A stretch of DNA of 64,000 bases from Shouchella miscanthi (GTDB taxonomy: Bacteria; Bacillota; Bacilli; Bacillales; Bacillaceae_D). The translations under genes were made by a program, and so were the position numbers. Under the pieces are notes generated by a model. That model searched no databases and was not told the DNA's origin. It saw nothing but the letters and a program-made list of their open reading frames with translations. This document shows, piece after piece, positions 15,458 to 23,962 of this stretch. The stretch spans positions 3,782,001-3,846,000 of the forward strand of contig NZ_CP042163.1 of assembly GCF_007725405.1 (NCBI RefSeq), written 5' to 3'. Numbering within the stretch: position 1 is the stretch's first letter; every line of letters begins with the position of its first letter.

Positions 15458-16879
15458 TTAGTCTTCGATTGGTTTCCCTCCAGCAATCTTCTTGCGGTAT
15501 AAGCCAAATAGAATGCCGGCTAGAATGGAGCCAGTTAAGATAGAAAAGACCCATTTTAATGCTCCTGTTACAACTGGCAAGACGAGAAACCCGCCATGTG
15601 GTGCTGGCACTTGGACGCTAAAGTAATACGTCATAATGGCAGCGATAGACGATCCGAACATAAGGATTGGTAATACAACAATCGGGTTTTTCGCCGCAAA
15701 AGGAATAGCACCTTCCGTAATATGAGTTGAACCTAGTATAAAGTTGACCATTCCAGCGTTACGTTCTTCTTTCGTGAAATATTTACGGTAAAACAAAACA
15801 GCAAAAGCGGTAATAAGCGGGGGTGCAATACAAGCCGCAGATACCCCTGCCATAAAGTAGAGATTTCCTTGCGATAACAACAATGTTCCTGTTACATAAG
15901 CCGCTTTGTTTACCGGTCCACCCATGTCAAATGCACACATGGCGCCTACAATTAATCCTAATAACAGCGGGCTCGAAGTCTGGACGGAAGACAAGAAGGT
16001 CATCATTCCTTCATTTATGGAGGCAATCGGTGTCATAAGCGGGAACATCACTGCTCCGATTAGGAAAATACCGAGTACTGGAAATAAGAAGATCATTTTC
16101 AACCCGTCTAAAGACTTAGGAAATTTCTTCATGACGAATTGTAGAAGAACAATGAGATAACCAGCGGCAAAACCAGCTATAATACCACCAAGAAAGCCAG
16201 CGCCAGTTTCAACGGCCAATAGTCCTCCTATAAAACCAACAACCATACCTGAGCGTTTTCCAATCGATTCGGCAATGAACGCAGCCAGGATCGGAACCAT
16301 TAAGCTAAAACTAAGTCCGCCTAAGTTGTTTAAAAAGCTAGCAAAGGCATTATAGGTTTCATGGTCTGGATCGGCCGAATAAATCCCAAATAAGAAAGAT
16401 AAGGCAATCAGTACCCCACCACCTACGACAAATGGAAGCATGTGAGATACGCCATTCATTAATGACTTATAGATAGAGCGCCCAATAGAGCCGCCTTTTT
16501 TAGTTGTAGGCTTTTCTGTTCCTTCTTGGTTTGTGTAGCCACTTTTTGCTTTATAGATGGGAGCTTCATCCGTAAGAATTTGTTGAATAAGCGCCTCTGC
16601 TCCACGTAACGCTTTAGCCACTGGAACATCAACAACAGGTTTTCCATGAAACCGATCGGCGTTCACATCCTTGTCAGCGGCTACAATCACGCCTTTTGCT
16701 TCTTGTATGTCCTGCTCAGTTAAAGCGTTCTCAATTCCAGCCTGACCGTGGGTCTCAACTTTGATTTCAATGTCTACATCCATTTTCTCGGCCGCTTTTT
16801 TTAGTGCTGCCGCTGCCATAAATGTATGCGCAATGCCAGTTGGACAACCTGTAACAGCAATGATTTTAACTTGACTCAT
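15458..16879 (-). CDS. PTS fructose-family permease EIIBC
   Basis: A 473-residue membrane protein. The N-terminal EIIB domain (1-100) has the phosphocysteine Cys12 in TGCPTGIAHTFMAA. After a linker (about 110-130) the EIIC domain has eight to ten membrane segments with the family blocks MLPFVVGGGVLIALSFLFG, FDMGGPVNKAAY and ITEGAIPFAAKNP. It imports and phosphorylates a ketohexose, most likely fructose to fructose-1-phosphate. The start overlaps the kinase stop by four bases (ATGA). Confidence 0.93.
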   Translation of the reverse strand: MSQVKIIAVTGCPTGIAHTFMAAAALKKAAEKMDVDIEIKVETHGQAGIENALTEQDIQEAKGVIVAADKDVNADRFHGKPVVDVPVAKALRGAEALIQQILTDEAPIYKAKSGYTNQEGTEKPTTKKGGSIGRSIYKSLMNGVSHMLPFVVGGGVLIALSFLFGIYSADPDHETYNAFASFLNNLGGLSFSLMVPILAAFIAESIGKRSGMVVGFIGGLLAVETGAGFLGGIIAGFAAGYLIVLLQFVMKKFPKSLDGLKMIFLFPVLGIFLIGAVMFPLMTPIASINEGMMTFLSSVQTSSPLLLGLIVGAMCAFDMGGPVNKAAYVTGTLLLSQGNLYFMAGVSAACIAPPLITAFAVLFYRKYFTKEERNAGMVNFILGSTHITEGAIPFAAKNPIVVLPILMFGSSIAAIMTYYFSVQVPAPHGGFLVLPVVTGALKWVFSILTGSILAGILFGLYRKKIAGGKPIED

Positions 16880-17799
16880 ACGTATTCCCTCCTAGTTACT
16901 TCAACTTGATTCAAAAGTTGCGGAACATCCTGCAGATCACTTAATCCCTTAGAAAATGCCGTTGATGCCCCTGTAGCTGTAGCCCTCATTAAGGCTTCCT
17001 CTAAAGGGGTTTCATTCTTATACAGTCCTATAAATGTTCCAAGTAGCGCGTCGCCCGCACATGCTGTATTAAGTACGTCCCCTTTAGGAGAAGTGGCAAG
17101 GATACATGTATCATCATTTATAAAAATGCTACCCTTCTCTCCACGAGAAATGAGAATGTTCCTAGCGCCTTGAGTGAGTAATTCTTTTCCGTAATGGATA
17201 CACTCTTCTTCGGTTAATTCGTGCTCAAGACCAAAGAAATCAGCGAGCTCTTCTTCGTTCGGTTTAAGAAGGTAAGGCTTGTGGTGTAAAATAGCCTGAA
17301 GCGAGCGGATACTTGTATCTAAAACAAAGTCAATTCCGTTTGTTTCACAGATCTTTGCCATCTCTGCTAAAATTGATTCGCTTACATTTCTAGGTAGGCT
17401 ACCTGAGACAATGAATGTATCTCCTGCATGAAATTGCGCTACTTTATCAAGCAATTCCTGTTGTTTTTCATCTGTTACTGGAGGCCCTTGATTTACTAGC
17501 TTGTACTCTTTATCTGCATTCATAAACACGTTGACTCGCGTAATGCCATCCACTTGAACAAAATCGGTCTTTACATCCATTTCATGTAAGGATTGCTCAA
17601 TAAAGCGCCCGGTAAATCCAGCAACAAATCCCATCGCTACACTATCGATCTTATACTTTTTTAATATAATCGAGACATTGACGCCTTTTCCATTTGGCTG
17701 GTAGTCTTCATCGACCGTTCGATTCACTCGTCCTGGCTTCAGCGTATCTAGCTCTACGTAAAGATCGATTGCGGCGTTCATCGTGCACGTATAAATCAT
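16876..17799 (-). CDS. fruK: 1-phosphofructokinase (PfkB family)
   Basis: A 307-residue PfkB-type sugar kinase that phosphorylates fructose-1-phosphate to fructose-1,6-bisphosphate. It has the N-terminal MIYTCTMNAAIDLYVELD, the substrate motif PNGKGVNVSIILKK, the SGSLPRNV strand and the catalytic signature NTACAGDALLGTFIG with the base Asp. The start is taken as the ATG at 17799 after GGTGAG. The TTG four codons upstream lacks a site of its own. It is the first gene of the PTS operon. A tagatose-6-phosphate kinase role is the main alternative. Confidence 0.9.
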   Translation of the reverse strand: MIYTCTMNAAIDLYVELDTLKPGRVNRTVDEDYQPNGKGVNVSIILKKYKIDSVAMGFVAGFTGRFIEQSLHEMDVKTDFVQVDGITRVNVFMNADKEYKLVNQGPPVTDEKQQELLDKVAQFHAGDTFIVSGSLPRNVSESILAEMAKICETNGIDFVLDTSIRSLQAILHHKPYLLKPNEEELADFFGLEHELTEEECIHYGKELLTQGARNILISRGEKGSIFINDDTCILATSPKGDVLNTACAGDALLGTFIGLYKNETPLEEALMRATATGASTAFSKGLSDLQDVPQLLNQVEVTRREYV

Positions 17800-17857
17800 T
17801 TGTCTCACCAACTTTTCTTGGTTTTCTTTCTTGTCCTTATTATGGCACGAGCTATTT

Positions 17858-17871
17858 TGTAAATGTTTTCA
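17858..17871 (-). promoter_or_regulatory. cre (CcpA) site of the fructose PTS operon
   Basis: On the minus strand TGAAAACATTTACA matches TGWAANCGNTNWCA at all specified positions but one. It lies about 60 bases upstream of the kinase start and overlaps the inverted repeat at 17865-17883. Confidence 0.6.
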
Positions 17872-17883
17872 ACTTATGAAAAC
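17865..17883. promoter_or_regulatory. Inverted repeat, probable RpiR-regulator operator
   Basis: GTTTTCA and TGAAAAC form perfect 7-base arms around a 5-base spacer. It sits between the regulator gene and the PTS operon, upstream of a candidate -10 (CATAAT, about 17838). The adjacent RpiR protein is the obvious binder, by inference. Confidence 0.55.
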
Positions 17884-17897
17884 AAGTAGCGCATAAC

Positions 17898-17940
17898 AAA
17901 AACCACGCTTCTCGTTAAAAGATGGAGAGGCGTGGTTTTT
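17898..17940 (-). terminator. Terminator-like hairpin, bidirectional
   Basis: AAAAACCACGC (17898-17908) pairs with GCGTGGTTTTT (17930-17940). The minus-strand read stops transcription from the rpiR gene before it reaches the PTS operon promoter. The plus-strand read is also T-rich. Confidence 0.75.
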
Positions 17941-17947
17941 ATGTGTT

Positions 17948-18742
17948 TTATTTATGGGCGGCATCTTCCCTACGTATCACATAAGCATCTAGTAATACTC
18001 TAGCAATGACGTTAAGAGACAGCCTGGAACGGACTTCATATTCAGGTATTGGGGAACCCTCACTCTTATAGCCAAGTAAGGTCATATCGGACAACTTGTT
18101 TAACGAAGAATTGACTTTTGTTGTTAACGTAATGGTTGTGACTTGTAAGATTCTTAAGTTTTGACAAGCCTCAACAAGTTCTTCCGTTTCTCCATTTAAG
18201 GAAACGAAAATGACTAAATCGGTTTGATGATTCATCTTCCGAGATTTAATTCGTATGATGTTAGGATCATCATGCATTTCACATGTCTTTCCTAATACTT
18301 GTAGCTTTACCATCATTTCCTGTGCAATCATTTGAGAAAATCCTCTGGCGAAGATATAAATTTTTTCTGCATTAAACATTTTCTGGACAACGTCTTCAAT
18401 TTGTCCAATGCTTTGCAATTGTATCGTTCGACGGACTTCTTCTTCATTTTTCTGTAACGCTTTTTTTATGGAATGATCAATACCACTCAAGTTCCCCTCT
18501 GTATCAACCATTTTCTTATCTTGTTCCAATCTATATTTGAAAGGAGTATATCCCCGGTAGCCCATTTTTTTCATTAAACGGACAATGGTTGCTGTTGAAA
18601 CTGTTGCACGCTCACTTAATGTAACAATCGACATGGTTGCAATCTCATCTAGATGATCATGTATGTACGTTAACAAATAACGTTCCGTTGAGCTCAAGCG
18701 CTCAAACGTTTCAGGAGCGATGTTAAATAGTGCTTTATCCAT
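17948..18742 (-). CDS. RpiR/MurR-family sugar-phosphate-responsive regulator
   Basis: A 264-residue transcription factor. The N-terminal HTH_6 domain (about 1-80) includes SIVTLSERATVSTATIVRLM and MGYRGYTPFKYRLEQ. The C-terminal SIS domain (about 100-240) includes IYIFARGFSQMIAQEMMVKL and LVIFVSLNGETEELVEACQN, where the sugar-phosphate effector binds. The start is the ATG at 18742, 6 bases after GGGG. An ATG seven codons earlier has no site. It is upstream of and co-oriented with the fructose PTS operon and is probably its regulator. Confidence 0.9.
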   Translation of the reverse strand: MDKALFNIAPETFERLSSTERYLLTYIHDHLDEIATMSIVTLSERATVSTATIVRLMKKMGYRGYTPFKYRLEQDKKMVDTEGNLSGIDHSIKKALQKNEEEVRRTIQLQSIGQIEDVVQKMFNAEKIYIFARGFSQMIAQEMMVKLQVLGKTCEMHDDPNIIRIKSRKMNHQTDLVIFVSLNGETEELVEACQNLRILQVTTITLTTKVNSSLNKLSDMTLLGYKSEGSPIPEYEVRSRLSLNVIARVLLDAYVIRREDAAHK

Positions 18743-19106
18743 AGTAGACCCCACTCTAAACATTTTTTCAGTAACTCTTTTTTAGTTTACCCAACACTGT
18801 TTAAAGAGTAAACGGAACATAGCGAAAAAGAACGACATGCACAGAACTTATGACGGCTTTCTGCCCTTACTTATAACGTTTGAAGGCAAAGGAGAAAGCA
18901 AAGTACGGATACTCGATTTCTCTTTTACAAAATGAAAAGAACCTATCTAGTAGATGAAAGGTTCTCAGTGTCGAAAATCTTATCTAAATCAAAACTACTC
19001 CTTTTGATTTTCACCACTTCATTCGCCTCTTAGTAAGGTCTATTCATGTACGCTCGGTTTGATAATTGATAAAGTAAAGGTGGAGATAGAATCAGGAGGT
19101 ATTACA
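18743..19106. other. Intergenic stretch with one hairpin
   Basis: No gene was found. AGAACCT (18938-18944) pairs with AGGTTCT (18959-18965) with an inner ATCTA/TAGAT, a possible weak minus-strand terminator with no gene feeding it. Confidence 0.35.
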
Positions 19107-19649
19107 ATGAGATATTTTTCTATTCCTTTCATTCTTTTATTTCTGTTCTCGTGTAATCAAGCAGGCGATACTGCTCCTCTTCGCATTGAAGATACAGAAC
19201 AAGCCACCTATCAAGTCTGGAAAGAAGCTACTGAACTGGGTTACTATAAAACAGGCCCAATCGAACTCTCTTTGAACGAGGTACGAGTGATAGATGCCGA
19301 ATGGCACATTTCTTTTATTGTTGACGGTCTAGACTCCGCTGAAGGTTCATACATCTATGTTGACTATGAGGTGTTTGCTGAAGAAGTTGATGAGGAACTC
19401 TTTTTCGATACAGATCATTTCACATTAGAAGTGAATGGTGAAGAGATTTTAGAAGAAGTTGACTTACATATTAGCAACGGTATTGAATGGCAAATCATCA
19501 CTGAGAGTCCGCTTGAAAAACGTATGTACTTTCCATTAAAAACCGTTCAAGCTGCCGATGTTAAACAAGTGACCTTCATGGTTAAAGCACCGTTTGATGC
19601 GAATGGAAATCCGATTGATAAACCGATTCGAGTGGACGATGTGTTCTAA
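19107..19649 (+). CDS. Small lipoprotein, unknown function
   Basis: A 180-residue exported protein, probably a lipoprotein: MRYFSIPFILLFLFSCNQAG has the cysteine at position 16 but a non-standard Phe at lipobox -2. The mature part is beta-rich and acidic (VRVIDAEWHISFIVDGLDS, YIYVDYEVFAEEVDEELFF), like the DUF-type immunoglobulin-fold lipoproteins common in Bacillaceae. The ATG at 19107 follows AGGAGG by 7 bases. An open frame extends 16 codons further upstream without a site. Confidence 0.7.
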   Translation: MRYFSIPFILLFLFSCNQAGDTAPLRIEDTEQATYQVWKEATELGYYKTGPIELSLNEVRVIDAEWHISFIVDGLDSAEGSYIYVDYEVFAEEVDEELFFDTDHFTLEVNGEEILEEVDLHISNGIEWQIITESPLEKRMYFPLKTVQAADVKQVTFMVKAPFDANGNPIDKPIRVDDVF

Positions 19650-19703
19650 TGACAATAGGAAACGCGAATCGTATTTCGTCTTATAGACCACTTGTTTATC
19701 TTT

Positions 19704-19744
19704 AATAAAGAAAAACCACTGCGCCGCAGCGGTTTTTCTTTATT
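19704..19744. terminator. Bidirectional terminator, copy of the one at 20.85 kb
   Basis: AATAAAGAAAAACC (19704-19717) pairs with GGTTTTTCTTTATT (19731-19744) around a GC-rich inner stem. The same hairpin with two changes ends the GH16 gene at 20852-20892. Confidence 0.85.
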
Positions 19745-19848
19745 CTTATTTCACTTCTTCTACTTCTACTAAGCGGACATTGTCCAATTCCATTCCATAA
19801 GGAACTGCTAGTTGTGCATCTCCGGCTCGTCGTCCAAATCCAAACATG
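19704..19848. repeat. Duplicate of the 3' end of the GH16 glucanase gene and its terminator
   Basis: This ~145-base block repeats 20852-20996 with about four substitutions by eye, including the last 33 glucanase codons and the terminator. It ends abruptly where rap sequence begins. Confidence 0.9.
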
Positions 19849-19991
19849 AGTTCGTCGTCTGGCTCCATATTTGCAACCATTATATCGACTTCCGGTTTTA
19901 ATAATTTTGCTTGTTTTATATCCTTTTTCATAATGCAGCTATACCATTCTACAATTTGTTGACCTATCCTCTCAACGGCATATGTCTTCAT
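19746..19991 (-). pseudogene. Chimeric ORF: Rap N-terminus fused to glucanase C-terminus
   Basis: An in-frame 81-codon ORF. It starts MKTYAVERIGQQIVEWYSCI (rap start, with the same GAGGA ribosome site) and after ~50 residues, at MEPDDE, switches to LMFGFGRRAGDAQLAVPYG and the rest of the GH16 carbohydrate-binding C-terminus. The junction is near 19849. It lacks all Rap TPR repeats, so a normal Rap function is excluded. It is a recombination relic, though it keeps the translation signals and could be expressed. Confidence 0.9.
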
Positions 19992-20090
19992 ATCCAATCC
20001 TCATCTCTTCAATTATTCTCTTCCATTTATTACACAGGAAATGGAAATTAATTGAAATTTAAGATATTCGAAGTTGGGAAAATGGTTGAA
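19855..20090. repeat. Duplicate of the rap 5' region (partner at 12.06-12.32 kb)
   Basis: Rap N-terminal codons, ribosome site and the upstream landmark GAAGTTGGGAAAATGGTTGA are shared with the second rap gene. Confidence 0.85.
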
Positions 20091-20277
20091 TAGTAACGTA
20101 GAATTTTTTAGATTTCTGTCGTTTTCATCTGTGCTTACATTCATTTATAAATCAATCTTTATTGTTAATAATATTAAAAAGCACGTACATAAAAAGTATG
20201 GTTGCTTTTGGCAATCTTAAAAGTTACAATTCAGATTAATCATTCTATTTTCATTTTTTTTGTAAGGAGGTTAATTT

Positions 20278-20595
20278 ATGAGTGATGTAGTCTTTGTCTC
20301 AATTTTCATTGGCGGGATTGTTCTATTGTATTTATTAGTAGAAATATCGGTTAGGACATTTTTGAAAAGTAACTCCCTTTTTTTCACTGATTGGTTCACG
20401 CCTTTGTTTGGTTTTGTTTTAAATAGCATCATTTTCTCTATACTTGCTTCTCAAGTCGATTCAATACTAATAATTGGAATTTTTCAAGGTGCACTTATAA
20501 TTGCACCTACCTGCCTCGCGTTAACTATAGTTAAACTTGTGTTATATTATGCTCCGTCTCAGAAAATACAAATAAGAAAAGACCCATCTAAATAG
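20278..20595 (+). CDS. Membrane protein, 105 residues
   Basis: A strong ribosome site (AAGGAGG) lies 7 bases before the ATG. Three hydrophobic stretches (VFVSIFIGGIVLLYLLVEIS, WFTPLFGFVLNSIIFSILA, ILIIGIFQGALIIAPTCLAL) indicate a small integral membrane protein with a basic C-terminal tail (KIQIRKDPSK). The family is unknown. It stands alone, with a terminator overlapping its last codons. Confidence 0.7.
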   Translation: MSDVVFVSIFIGGIVLLYLLVEISVRTFLKSNSLFFTDWFTPLFGFVLNSIIFSILASQVDSILIIGIFQGALIIAPTCLALTIVKLVLYYAPSQKIQIRKDPSK

Positions 20596-20607
20596 ACGGG
20601 TCTTTTT
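20577..20607 (+). terminator. Rho-independent terminator
   Basis: AAAAGACCC (20577-20585) pairs with GGGTCTTTT (20598-20606), followed by T. It overlaps the stop of the membrane-protein gene. Confidence 0.85.
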
Positions 20608-20724
20608 TGTGTTATGAAGGGCAAGGATAACACCCAATTGGCATATTTACGTGATCGAGAATCAGCACGCAACCTGGATTTTCATAACTACAACAATTTA
20701 GATCTATGCTGAATAGCTCCACGG

Positions 20725-20758
20725 AAGCCGGTCATTTACCCTTGACCGGCTTTGTTTA
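20725..20758 (+). terminator. Orphan terminator-like hairpin
   Basis: AAGCCGGTCA (20725-20734) pairs with TGACCGGCTT (20743-20752) and is followed by TGTTT. Upstream is only a 32-codon frame (20616-20714) without a ribosome site, so a small RNA or gene remnant could be what it terminates. Confidence 0.55.
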
Positions 20759-20851
20759 ATAATGAAAGATATAACAACTAATTCACACGGGGAAATTATA
20801 CAAAGATTCAACTTGCCGCCCTCTTTTTTCATGCATTTCACTTTAATGATA

Positions 20852-20996
20852 ATAAAGAAAAACCACTGCGCTGCAGCGGTTTTCCTTTATTCTTATTTCA
20901 CTTCTTCTACTTCTACTAAGCGGACATTGTCCAATTCCATTCCATAGGGAACTGCTAGTTGTGCATCTCCGGCTCGTCGTCCAAAGCCAAACATGA
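20852..20996. repeat. GH16 3' end and terminator, parent of the 19.7 kb duplicate
   Basis: It contains the glucanase stop, the last 33 codons and the bidirectional terminator hairpin. The copy at 19704-19848 differs at about four positions. Confidence 0.9.
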
Positions 20997-23268
20997 GGCT
21001 GTAATCCCCATTTTCGTCTACTTCAATGATCGCTTCATGGGTTTCCATTTCCGTTCCAATGGAGTGTCGCTTTATCCCTGATTGACTGCCGACTAATTCG
21101 GTATTTAGAAAGCGTGGGGTATCGGAACGCATATCAAAGGCTAGTTTGTACACACCTTCTGGCACTTCTAGATTTTGAAACAGCTGAATGTGCCACCATT
21201 CCCATCCGACCTGATGAACCGTTGTTCGCAAGGTTTCTTGTTCAATGGCGAAATCGGCTAACCCCGCCCAGCCTTCATACCAGCCTTGGTTGTGGATGTT
21301 CCACGTATCCGACAATTGGTCAGGCGTACCAAGCTCTGTTGTTTCTGTAAAGGCACCATCTCGCACTAGGTTTTCTCCTATTTCAACCCATTCCCGATCG
21401 TCTGGTTCTCCTGGCTGCGGATAGTTCGCGCCTACTTCTTCATACACGCGAACATAATCTACAACGACTTCACCCGGAAATTCAGTAGTTGCGTCTGGTT
21501 CACCACCGTACCAGCCACCAACAGCTAAATTTAAAATAAGAAAGAATTCTTGATCAAACGGTGCTGGATACTCGCCGTTATCAGAATGCCATTCGGTTAA
21601 TCGTGTATACAAATTTCCGTTTACATACCAGCGAAGCTCTCCTGGCTCCCACTCTACGCTATACACGTTGAAATCCGTTGTGGATTGACCCTCTGGAAAA
21701 CGATAAGCTCCTCCTGAATATTGATTGTTTGGCCACTGACCACCGTAATGAATCGCTGCGCCAACTTCATCGGTTTCAGAGCCGCGATTTTCCATAATGT
21801 CAATTTCCCCTGATAACGCCCATCCTCCGTAAATATCTTCTTCAGGCATCATCCAAAAAGCAGGCCAGTACCCTTGGCCTTCTGGCAACTTCATTCTTGC
21901 TTCAAACTTTCCGTATGCTTGACTGAATAAGCCATTCGTTTGAACTTTACCTGACGTGAAGTCATACGTACCGTGCTCATCTGTAACGGTTTCTTCTTCG
22001 GCACGAAGAACAAGGTGCCCATCTCTTATTTCCACATTTTCTTCTTGATAGGATTGTGATTCGTTATTCCCCCATCCCGGGAAATACTCTCCTCCTGAAT
22101 AAAACCCGTTACCTGTATCGATGTTCCACTTGGAGCGATCTAATTCCGTACCTTCAAACTCATCATTCCAGACGAGTTCCCATTCTCGATCTGGTTCGTT
22201 ATCGCCAATCCCACCAATTCTGTTTATGGATACATTGTCTATCGTAATCGTATGAGGACGGTTTTCTGTATGGTTTTCACCATTTCGAACATTCCCCAAT
22301 AAAAACATAAGCTGTAGGTCGCTTTCCTGAAACAATGAAAATTCAATTCGTTTCGTATCGGTGTCGGTTGTGACATCAAAGGCATGTTTCGGATTGTTGG
22401 AAAGCCCATTAAGCTCAATTTCAATCGGTCGTTCCATTGTGGATGACACATCAAAACGTAATTCATAGACACTTCCTCCAGCAAGAGAAATTCCTTCTTG
22501 AAACAATTGATTCGACCAGCTAATCGGAATGTTCCAATCAGGGTGCATACCAGCGATTTGGTGAATGTGCATGTTCCCTGCTCCATTCTCAACTGAAAAC
22601 GTTGACTGTCCACCTTCACCATCCCACGTATCCCAATGCGCCGTTCCCTCGGAAAAATCGCCATTCCGCACAAGATTCTCGCCTGTGCTAGGGGATTCAT
22701 CGCTTTTTTGTTCAAGTGTATACGGCAACTGCAGATTTGAAGCGAGTTCTGGTGCATTTACTTTGATCTCTGCATCGCCATTCCCAAATCTCATCGACAC
22801 TTCAACCTGAATCTTACCGTTTTCAAATGCTTTGTAAGCATCTCCCTCCACATGAACCAATTCTCTTGTAAATTGTTCATAAGAGCCTTCTTCTAAAACC
22901 CCATCTGTCGCTATTAAATCCGTTTCCTCTACTCGGTCCCACTGCCCATCTCCATCAAAGTCATAGGAAACACGTGCATCGATCCCGATACCGACTGCTG
23001 TCCCATTTAAGAATAAATCTGCAACAGCTGTACCGCTTCCATCATACGATCCACTTATCTGTTCGATTAAATACACATTCCCCTCCCCAGATGCACGGAT
23101 CGTATCTGCTTTTAACCCAGTCCCTTGCACACTCGACAATGAGCGCTCCCCGTCTTGTTCTACTAAATAGAGTGTATTAAATAAAGTTGAAGCTTCCGTA
23201 TTGTTACTCGTTGTTGTAGGAATGAACAATAAAGCCACCATAAAGAATAAGAACCACTTTCGTTTCAT
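20893..23268 (-). CDS. Secreted GH16 endo-beta-1,3-glucanase (laminarinase) with CBM4/9-type modules
   Basis: A 791-residue extracellular glycosidase. Order: signal peptide (1-25, FLFFMVALLFIPTTTS); an N-terminal beta domain (about 30-185); a CBM4_9-like module opening ENLVRNGDFSEGTAHWDTWD (about 200-345); the GH16 catalytic domain (about 365-610) with the retaining-site motif GEIDIMENRG, in which the two Glu act as nucleophile and acid/base; and a second CBM4_9-like module opening ENLVRDGAFTE (about 630-790). The domain set is typical of laminarinases/beta-1,3(4)-glucanases. The ATG at 23268 follows AAAGGAGG. Two cre-like boxes lie just upstream. Its last 33 codons are duplicated at 19.75 kb. 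Confidence 0.92.
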   Translation of the reverse strand: MKRKWFLFFMVALLFIPTTTSNNTEASTLFNTLYLVEQDGERSLSSVQGTGLKADTIRASGEGNVYLIEQISGSYDGSGTAVADLFLNGTAVGIGIDARVSYDFDGDGQWDRVEETDLIATDGVLEEGSYEQFTRELVHVEGDAYKAFENGKIQVEVSMRFGNGDAEIKVNAPELASNLQLPYTLEQKSDESPSTGENLVRNGDFSEGTAHWDTWDGEGGQSTFSVENGAGNMHIHQIAGMHPDWNIPISWSNQLFQEGISLAGGSVYELRFDVSSTMERPIEIELNGLSNNPKHAFDVTTDTDTKRIEFSLFQESDLQLMFLLGNVRNGENHTENRPHTITIDNVSINRIGGIGDNEPDREWELVWNDEFEGTELDRSKWNIDTGNGFYSGGEYFPGWGNNESQSYQEENVEIRDGHLVLRAEEETVTDEHGTYDFTSGKVQTNGLFSQAYGKFEARMKLPEGQGYWPAFWMMPEEDIYGGWALSGEIDIMENRGSETDEVGAAIHYGGQWPNNQYSGGAYRFPEGQSTTDFNVYSVEWEPGELRWYVNGNLYTRLTEWHSDNGEYPAPFDQEFFLILNLAVGGWYGGEPDATTEFPGEVVVDYVRVYEEVGANYPQPGEPDDREWVEIGENLVRDGAFTETTELGTPDQLSDTWNIHNQGWYEGWAGLADFAIEQETLRTTVHQVGWEWWHIQLFQNLEVPEGVYKLAFDMRSDTPRFLNTELVGSQSGIKRHSIGTEMETHEAIIEVDENGDYSLMFGFGRRAGDAQLAVPYGMELDNVRLVEVEEVK

Positions 23269-23295
23269 ACTAATGCCTCCTTTATTCAATTTTTA

Positions 23296-23309
23296 TAAAA
23301 GCGCTTACA
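23296..23309 (+). promoter_or_regulatory. cre (CcpA) site upstream of the GH16 gene
   Basis: TAAAAGCGCTTACA matches the cre consensus at all specified positions but one. It is 28 bases upstream of the ATG, downstream of where transcription would start, fitting roadblock repression. Confidence 0.65.
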
Positions 23310-23322
23310 TATACGTTCCCAC

Positions 23323-23344
23323 TTAACGAAAGCGCTTTCGTTAA
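23323..23344. promoter_or_regulatory. 22-bp perfect palindrome (LacI/CcpA-type operator)
   Basis: TTAACGAAAGC is followed at once by its own reverse complement GCTTTCGTTAA. The central AAAGCGCTTT is the LacI/GalR/CcpA operator core. It is probably the site of a LacI-family repressor specific for beta-glucan, or a very strong cre. Confidence 0.65.
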
Positions 23345-23509
23345 CCGTATCCTACTTCTATGAATCTTTCAATTGGGAAAATAGCAAAGTAGACATTTAC
23401 TTAAAAAAACTCGCCACTAGAGTAACGGTGGCGAGGTGTTGTATTATATCTAATTTGTTGCTCTCAATCTTTAAAACGACCATATTAACGTACAACCAAT
23501 CTTGCCTAA

Positions 23510-23911
23510 TTAACTAGCTTCTAAAACGTCCTCTGCATCGAAATGAAAATGATGATCTTCTATAAACGGATTGTTCACATTAGACGGCACAGATACTGTT
23601 GCTAGAACTAACCCGAAAGGTGAGGCTCTCTTACTATGAACAACGGTGAAGGGTACACCTAATTTTATTGCGGTCTGAACATAGAAGGCGTACTGGATGT
23701 AAGGCTTAGAGCCATTAATCCAGAGACGTAAATCGTTGTCCTTTTCCATTTCTTCAAGCACTGCTTTGTAGATCTTTCCGCTGTTTAATTGTTCTATTGT
23801 TATCGCTATAACAACACGTTCATAAATGGCATTTAAGAAAAGTCTCTTTTCATCAATAAGCAGTTGGGGCTTTCCATAAATCTGTTGAAGAATATGCTCA
23901 TATACATTCAT
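23510..23911 (-). CDS. YueI-family (DUF1694) protein
   Basis: A 133-residue soluble protein. The pattern LLIDEKRLFLNAIYERVVIA, then a variable helix, KLGVPFTVVHSKRASPFGLV and the C-terminal PFIEDHHFHF resembles the YueI/DUF1694 family of Firmicutes, whose function is unknown. The ribosome site GGGGG is 7 bases before the ATG. It is 50 bases downstream of the DoxX gene in the same direction, possibly co-transcribed. Confidence 0.65.
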   Translation of the reverse strand: MNVYEHILQQIYGKPQLLIDEKRLFLNAIYERVVIAITIEQLNSGKIYKAVLEEMEKDNDLRLWINGSKPYIQYAFYVQTAIKLGVPFTVVHSKRASPFGLVLATVSVPSNVNNPFIEDHHFHFDAEDVLEAS

Positions 23912-23962
23912 TCATGTTCCCCCTTACATAGTAGGTTCTAATAGATATGGTGCCGCTACCAA

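Noticed and set aside
19746-19991. A third functional Rap protein
   Set aside because: Only about 50 N-terminal residues are Rap. The TPR domain is absent and the rest is glucanase C-terminus.
20616-20714. 32-codon plus-strand frame (YLRDRESARNLDFHNYNN)
   Set aside because: No ribosome site, and it starts inside the terminator tail of the previous gene. It could be a remnant, but there is no support for translation.
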